Part shown: positions 31,780 through 35,112 of the stretch, piece after piece
Layout of the letters: the number at the start of each line of letters is the position of its first letter
Position numbering within the stretch: the stretch's first letter is position 1
Assembly (NCBI GenBank): GCA_019058515.1
Contig: JAHPYY010000122.1
Coordinates: 1-35,112, forward strand
DNA from: Promethearchaeota archaeon
Lineage (GTDB): Archaea > Asgardarchaeota > Lokiarchaeia > Sigynarchaeales > SOKP01
Length of the DNA: 35,112 nt
Reading direction: 5' to 3'
Notes under the pieces: model-generated
Database searches by the model: none
Told to the model about the DNA's origin: nothing
What the model saw: only the letters and a program-made list of their open reading frames with translations
Position numbers and translations under genes: made by a program

Positions 31780-32115
31780 TTATTTTTTGACTAGATTGTA
31801 AATTGTCTCTGCACCGTAACACCAACAAGGAGTCATGGTTATCGATAACCCTACATTGTTCGCTCGAAACTTCTCCGCACGTTCAACTGCTTCGGCTACG
31901 CCTCCAATCGTTGTATCTGCAATTACACATTCCACATCCATGCCGTTTGGGTGCTTTAAGGTTTGAGTTAACAATTCAGCATAACCTTTTGCCATGTCCA
32001 TAGTTTGTTCTTCTAGCGCTTCTCTAACACCCATTTCTCGACCGTCAATGGTAGGTCGAATAACTATTTTGGGTATCGACCTGCGAAGTCTATTCTTTCC
32101 TATATTAGTTTGCAA
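31780..32115 (-). pseudogene. fucI: L-fucose isomerase, N-terminal fragment only
   Basis: The 111-residue frame closely matches the first part of L-fucose isomerase: [46 protein letters not shown] and [19 protein letters not shown]. coli FucI (about 590 residues) has the same blocks in the same order. After GAETI the match stops abruptly, with YNLVKK and a stop codon 18 bases from the end of the convergent fic gene. The Mn-binding catalytic residues lie in the missing part, so the fragment cannot be an isomerase. The start ATG and the reading frame are intact, which suggests a recent truncation or a retained short protein. Confidence 0.9.
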
Positions 32116-32353
32116 TGTTACTCACATCTTTATGTATACTTTCATAAGATAAAATGTTTCAGTATTCAGGATTTTGTATCAATATTACTATAATATAACT
32201 CGATTCCTTTTATCTTCCAAAACATGAGTTTGATTGCCGTTAAAACAAGATTTAAATAAAAAGAAATTGAAATAGAATTGATTATACTTTATTTCACTAA
32301 TGTTGAGTTTTTCAAATATTACCATTAATAAAAAGTAAGTGTGAGAAGATATT

Positions 32354-33742
32354 ATGGTTGAAGATGAATCTACAACAAAAGATTCCTGGAACATAACGAA
32401 AAAAAGAATTATCTTTTTTACATTTCAAGGAGTAGCCGCTGGTAGCATGTTTAGTATGTGGGGGCAGATTCAATATTTTGCCGCCACTGTGTTGTTAATT
32501 CCCCAAACTATAATAACAATAATATATTTGGTGTACTCTATCATCGATGGGCTTAACGATCCAATTATTGGATACTTAAGCGACCGCTCAACTAAATTTA
32601 CTTCAAGGTTTGGAAAACGTTTTCCTTGGATTTTAATAGGGAGTGTTATTGGTCCTATTTTACTGGTTCTATGTTTTTTGCCAATTACTACCGCCATAAT
32701 TTTAGCGGCAATTTGGTTAAGCCTTATTATGGTGATATACGAGTCATTTTTAACGTTATTCGAGGTGAACCACTCGTCATTGCTTCCCGACATGTTTAGA
32801 GACCCTGCAGATAGAAGAAAAGTAGCAGGGCTCGGAGGAGTAATTGGCGGAATAGTCACAATTGTTAATTCCATAACGATTCCTATTTTAATTTCTCTTA
32901 GTGGTCAGTTGAGCGCGTCCATAGTAATTATTATTATTGCGTATGTCTTTCTAGTTCCATATCTCCTATTTGGAGCAAGGGAACCACATGAAATGAAACA
33001 ATTGCGCTTGAGTTTGGATGCTGACAAAAAGAGTTTCTCGTCTGTAAAAGAAGTGGTAATAAGGATCTTTAAGGATAGAAATTGGATGGCAATAGTATTG
33101 GTAAATTTCTGCTGGGCAATCGCAGGAGCATGTACCTTATATGGATTGAATTTCTTTGTGATTCATAATCTTGGGCTTGATATCGCTACGACCTCGTTGC
33201 CTCTTTTGATGCTTATATTGGGTGGGTTAATACTTGCTCCAGCATGGGTATATGTTGCCAAGAAAATAGGAGTTAGAAACGCGTATCTTGCCGCTTTGAT
33301 ATTTGTCATCCTTGGTAATTTATTTTTTATCTTTGTTACTGATCTAATCGGAGTAATTTTCGTATTTGCGTTTGCCAGTATCGGATACAGCGCGACATAC
33401 GGCGCGGTATTTAGATTATTGTTTGCGGAAGGGCTTGATAACGCTGCGATCAGTTCAGGCAAGCGAGAGGAGGGGAGCTATAACGGCATTCTTCGGGTGT
33501 TTTCCGCGTTTTCCTATTTCTTACAAACGCTTATTTTTGCGATAGTTGGGAGTTTCACGGGATACAATCCCGCAATTGGGGTAAGTAATACACCTTTTGC
33601 AAAATTCGGATTAAACCTTCAGATGTCTCTAATTCCCATGATAATCAATATAATAGGGTTGATTATCTTTTTAGCGATGTATAAAATAACTAAAGAGGAA
33701 GCTGAGGGAATGAAAACAAAGCTTAGGGAAATGAGTCTCTAA
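32354..33742 (+). CDS. GPH-family (MelB-like) sugar:cation symporter
   Basis: The 462-residue protein has about 12 membrane helices and the MFS_2/GPH pattern. IDGLNDPIIGYLSDRS (64-79) and RFGKRFPWILIG (85-96) sit between helices 2 and 3, as in MelB and XylP. A long central loop and the later motif for the second half (GVRNAYLAALIF) follow. Family members import glycosides, pentoses or hexuronides with Na+ or H+. The gene is divergent from the truncated fucI, so a deoxysugar or related substrate is a reasonable guess, not more. It is convergent with the dehydratase gene, separated by a T9 run. Confidence 0.88.
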   Translation: MVEDESTTKDSWNITKKRIIFFTFQGVAAGSMFSMWGQIQYFAATVLLIPQTIITIIYLVYSIIDGLNDPIIGYLSDRSTKFTSRFGKRFPWILIGSVIGPILLVLCFLPITTAIILAAIWLSLIMVIYESFLTLFEVNHSSLLPDMFRDPADRRKVAGLGGVIGGIVTIVNSITIPILISLSGQLSASIVIIIIAYVFLVPYLLFGAREPHEMKQLRLSLDADKKSFSSVKEVVIRIFKDRNWMAIVLVNFCWAIAGACTLYGLNFFVIHNLGLDIATTSLPLLMLILGGLILAPAWVYVAKKIGVRNAYLAALIFVILGNLFFIFVTDLIGVIFVFAFASIGYSATYGAVFRLLFAEGLDNAAISSGKREEGSYNGILRVFSAFSYFLQTLIFAIVGSFTGYNPAIGVSNTPFAKFGLNLQMSLIPMIINIIGLIIFLAMYKITKEEAEGMKTKLREMSL

Positions 33743-33751
33743 TTTTTTTTT
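33743..33751 (+). terminator. Oligo-T terminator after the symporter
   Basis: A run of nine T follows the stop codon of the symporter directly, enough for intrinsic archaeal termination before the convergent gene that ends at 33759. Confidence 0.6.
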
Positions 33752-33758
33752 ATTAATT

Positions 33759-35112
33759 TTAGTTTTCTATGTCTAATATCTCTTTAACTAGCTTTTTCTT
33801 ATCCTCTAAGTTTGCTTGTCTCGAGATCATAATCCTCTGAGCTTGCGGTGAACCCGCTCCGTGCATAGATTCTGTGCGATAGCTTACAGAAGCTACTCCC
33901 ATAGTTAAATTCTCTATGAAACGTAATACCTTATACCTATCTTCAGCGCAAATACCTTCGCAGGTTGTCAGATATTTTTCAATAAAATGTCCAATCTCCT
34001 CTGATTTAACATCAGCTTGACTAGGCATGGTACAGATGATTCCGCCGGCAATGTCCTCGGCTAGTCTTCCGATTTCGTAAGGGAATCTGGTAACATTTTG
34101 TTTGCATACATTAGCTAAGAGCATATCCATTTCGTAATTTCCCGCTTCTCTTTGAAACCCTAAGGAACTACACGCAATTCCACAACTATATAATGTTTCG
34201 TTAAGGTGCGTCATCTCAACAAGTTTGTCTTTTATATGTGAAGCTTTTTCAGTACCATTGTATTCCGAAATTAATGCTGAAGCACCAATAAGCACATCTC
34301 CTACGCCTACTTTGCATCCACCATATGATTGACGATGGAATCCTGCGAATCGATTTACTAATTCTCCCGAAAATTCAATCTCACCTTTTATAAAAATGTT
34401 TTCATTAGGCACAAATACATTGTCAAACACTACGAATATTTCTTGACCACCATACTTAAAATTTCCGATATCCAGCTTTTCCTCTTCTAATTTTCTCGTG
34501 TCGCAAGATTGTCTCCCATATATCAATGTAATACCTTTTTCATTCGTATTTACGCCAAAACTAACAGCATATTCTTCTTCACCAGGTCTTAAAGTAAGCG
34601 TAGGCATAACTATTGCTTTATGGGAGTTTAAAAAACCCGTTTGATGAACCTTTGCTCCTCGAACTACGATACCGTCATCGAGTTCTTCAACTACATGTAA
34701 AAAGGCATCAGGATCGGGTTGATCTTTCGGTCGCTTACTTCTATCTCCCTTCGTATCCGTCATCGCTCCATCCACCATCAGGTCGTTATTCTGAACATTA
34801 ATCCAAAAGTTTTTAAAACGATCATGGTAATCAGTCCCATATTTTTTATCCAATTCGTAGGTCACGCTATATAAAGCGTTAGCAGTGTCGAATCCTACAC
34901 ATCTTTGAAAACAACAGGCTGTTTTTTGTCCGAGTAGTCGCTGCATTTTAACTTTTTTTATTAAATCATCGTTAGATTGATGGATGTGGGTAAAACGATT
35001 AATAATGTTGCCAGTTAAATGCGAGGTTGCAGTCATAAGGTCTTTATATCTCTCATCTTGAGCCAACTCGTATATTTTCATTACGGTATTAATCGAGGGC
35101 TTAATAATAGGA
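33759..35112 (-). CDS. abfD: 4-hydroxybutyryl-CoA dehydratase / vinylacetyl-CoA isomerase, 5' end outside window
   Basis: The protein matches the Clostridium aminobutyricum AbfD sequence closely in memory. Cluster ligands are present: CFQRC (two Cys, CxxxC) and HRQSYGGC (His and Cys, seven apart), which hold the unusual [4Fe-4S] cluster beside FAD. MQRLLGQKTA, VVRGAKVHQTG, MTHLNETLYSCGIACS and TESMHGAGSPQAQR are also typical. The ATG at 35081 is not the start: the frame stays open to the window edge and encodes PIIKPSINTV before it, matching the family's HPMIRPSINCV region, so about 35 N-terminal residues lie outside. It dehydrates 4-hydroxybutyryl-CoA to crotonyl-CoA by a ketyl radical route, in aminobutyrate fermentation or a 4-hydroxybutyrate carbon cycle. 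Oxygen sensitive. Confidence 0.96.
   Translation of the reverse strand, partial: PIIKPSINTVMKIYELAQDERYKDLMTATSHLTGNIINRFTHIHQSNDDLIKKVKMQRLLGQKTACCFQRCVGFDTANALYSVTYELDKKYGTDYHDRFKNFWINVQNNDLMVDGAMTDTKGDRSKRPKDQPDPDAFLHVVEELDDGIVVRGAKVHQTGFLNSHKAIVMPTLTLRPGEEEYAVSFGVNTNEKGITLIYGRQSCDTRKLEEEKLDIGNFKYGGQEIFVVFDNVFVPNENIFIKGEIEFSGELVNRFAGFHRQSYGGCKVGVGDVLIGASALISEYNGTEKASHIKDKLVEMTHLNETLYSCGIACSSLGFQREAGNYEMDMLLANVCKQNVTRFPYEIGRLAEDIAGGIICTMPSQADVKSEEIGHFIEKYLTTCEGICAEDRYKVLRFIENLTMGVASVSYRTESMHGAGSPQAQRIMISRQANLEDKKKLVKEILDIEN

Noticed and set aside
32470..32874. 134-codon frame opposite the symporter
   Set aside because: Complement of membrane-helix codons gives long open frames by chance; the plus-strand protein has clear GPH motifs.
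1..35112. CRISPR arrays, tRNA or rRNA genes, transposases
   Set aside because: No regularly spaced repeats, no cloverleaf with a T-loop GTTCRANNC in the gaps I read, and no transposase motifs were found. The Fic protein's N-terminal hairpin only vaguely resembles transposase fronts.

Overview
The window looks like chromosomal DNA of an AT-rich archaeon, most likely an Asgard (Lokiarchaeia-like) lineage. The archaeal call rests on a gene set for ether-lipid synthesis (geranylgeranylglyceryl phosphate synthase, a UbiA-type second prenyltransferase, geranylgeranyl reductase), on genes of tetrahydromethanopterin (H4MPT) synthesis (archaeal MptD, RFAP synthase, an MJ0301-like enzyme), and on TATA-type promoters about 25-30 bp from ATG codons without Shine-Dalgarno sequences. 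The Asgard call is an inference from a Rab/Ras-like small GTPase, mixed with glycyl-radical and 4-hydroxybutyryl-CoA dehydratase metabolism. No rRNA, tRNA, CRISPR array or insertion sequence was recognised.

Layout. 1-4.0 kb: C-terminal end of a glycyl radical enzyme cut by the window edge, a membrane-anchored PHP-like (DUF3604) protein, an isoprenylcysteine-methyltransferase-like membrane protein and the small GTPase. 4.4-7.2 kb: a cytoplasmic molybdopterin oxidoreductase overlapped by its four-cluster iron-sulfur subunit. 7.2-10.8 kb (minus strand): a zinc-ribbon coiled-coil protein, a metallo-beta-lactamase-fold pterin enzyme, two decayed coding remnants (one clearly the end of a histidine kinase) and a seven-helix membrane protein. 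11.0-12.0 kb: a glycyl radical activating enzyme. 12.2-15.5 kb: a small membrane protein, two FMN split-barrel proteins (one DUF447), then mptD and RFAP synthase on the opposite strand. 15.8-18.8 kb: a soluble histidine kinase with six PAS-like regions. 19.1-23.2 kb: glmS with a PurM-like gene, then larE convergent to them. 23.3-28.1 kb: a DUF998 membrane protein, the lipid operon and a dolichol/phytol-kinase-like membrane enzyme. 28.4-30.7 kb: a YaeQ-like nuclease-fold protein, a flavodoxin and two unknown membrane proteins. 30.8-32.1 kb: a Fic protein behind a perfect 27-bp palindrome, convergent to a fucI gene cut to its first ~105 codons. 32.4 kb to the end: a GPH-type sugar symporter and the 4-hydroxybutyryl-CoA dehydratase gene, whose 5' end lies outside the window.

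How the genes fit together. Two pathways are visible as modules. GGGPS, the UbiA enzyme and the reductase build and saturate the archaeal lipid core, and the COG0170-type kinase next door may feed or activate isoprenoid intermediates. MptD, RFAP synthase and the MJ0301-like enzyme would supply the pterin, the arylamine-ribose part and the joining step of an H4MPT-type one-carbon carrier. The glycyl radical enzyme and its activase, the Mo/Fe-S pair, flavodoxin and the dehydratase indicate strictly anaerobic carbon metabolism. The most notable irregularities are the palindromic operator of the Fic gene, the truncated fucI beside it, the kinase remnant lying in frame with the seven-helix protein, and the GTPase/ICMT-like pair.
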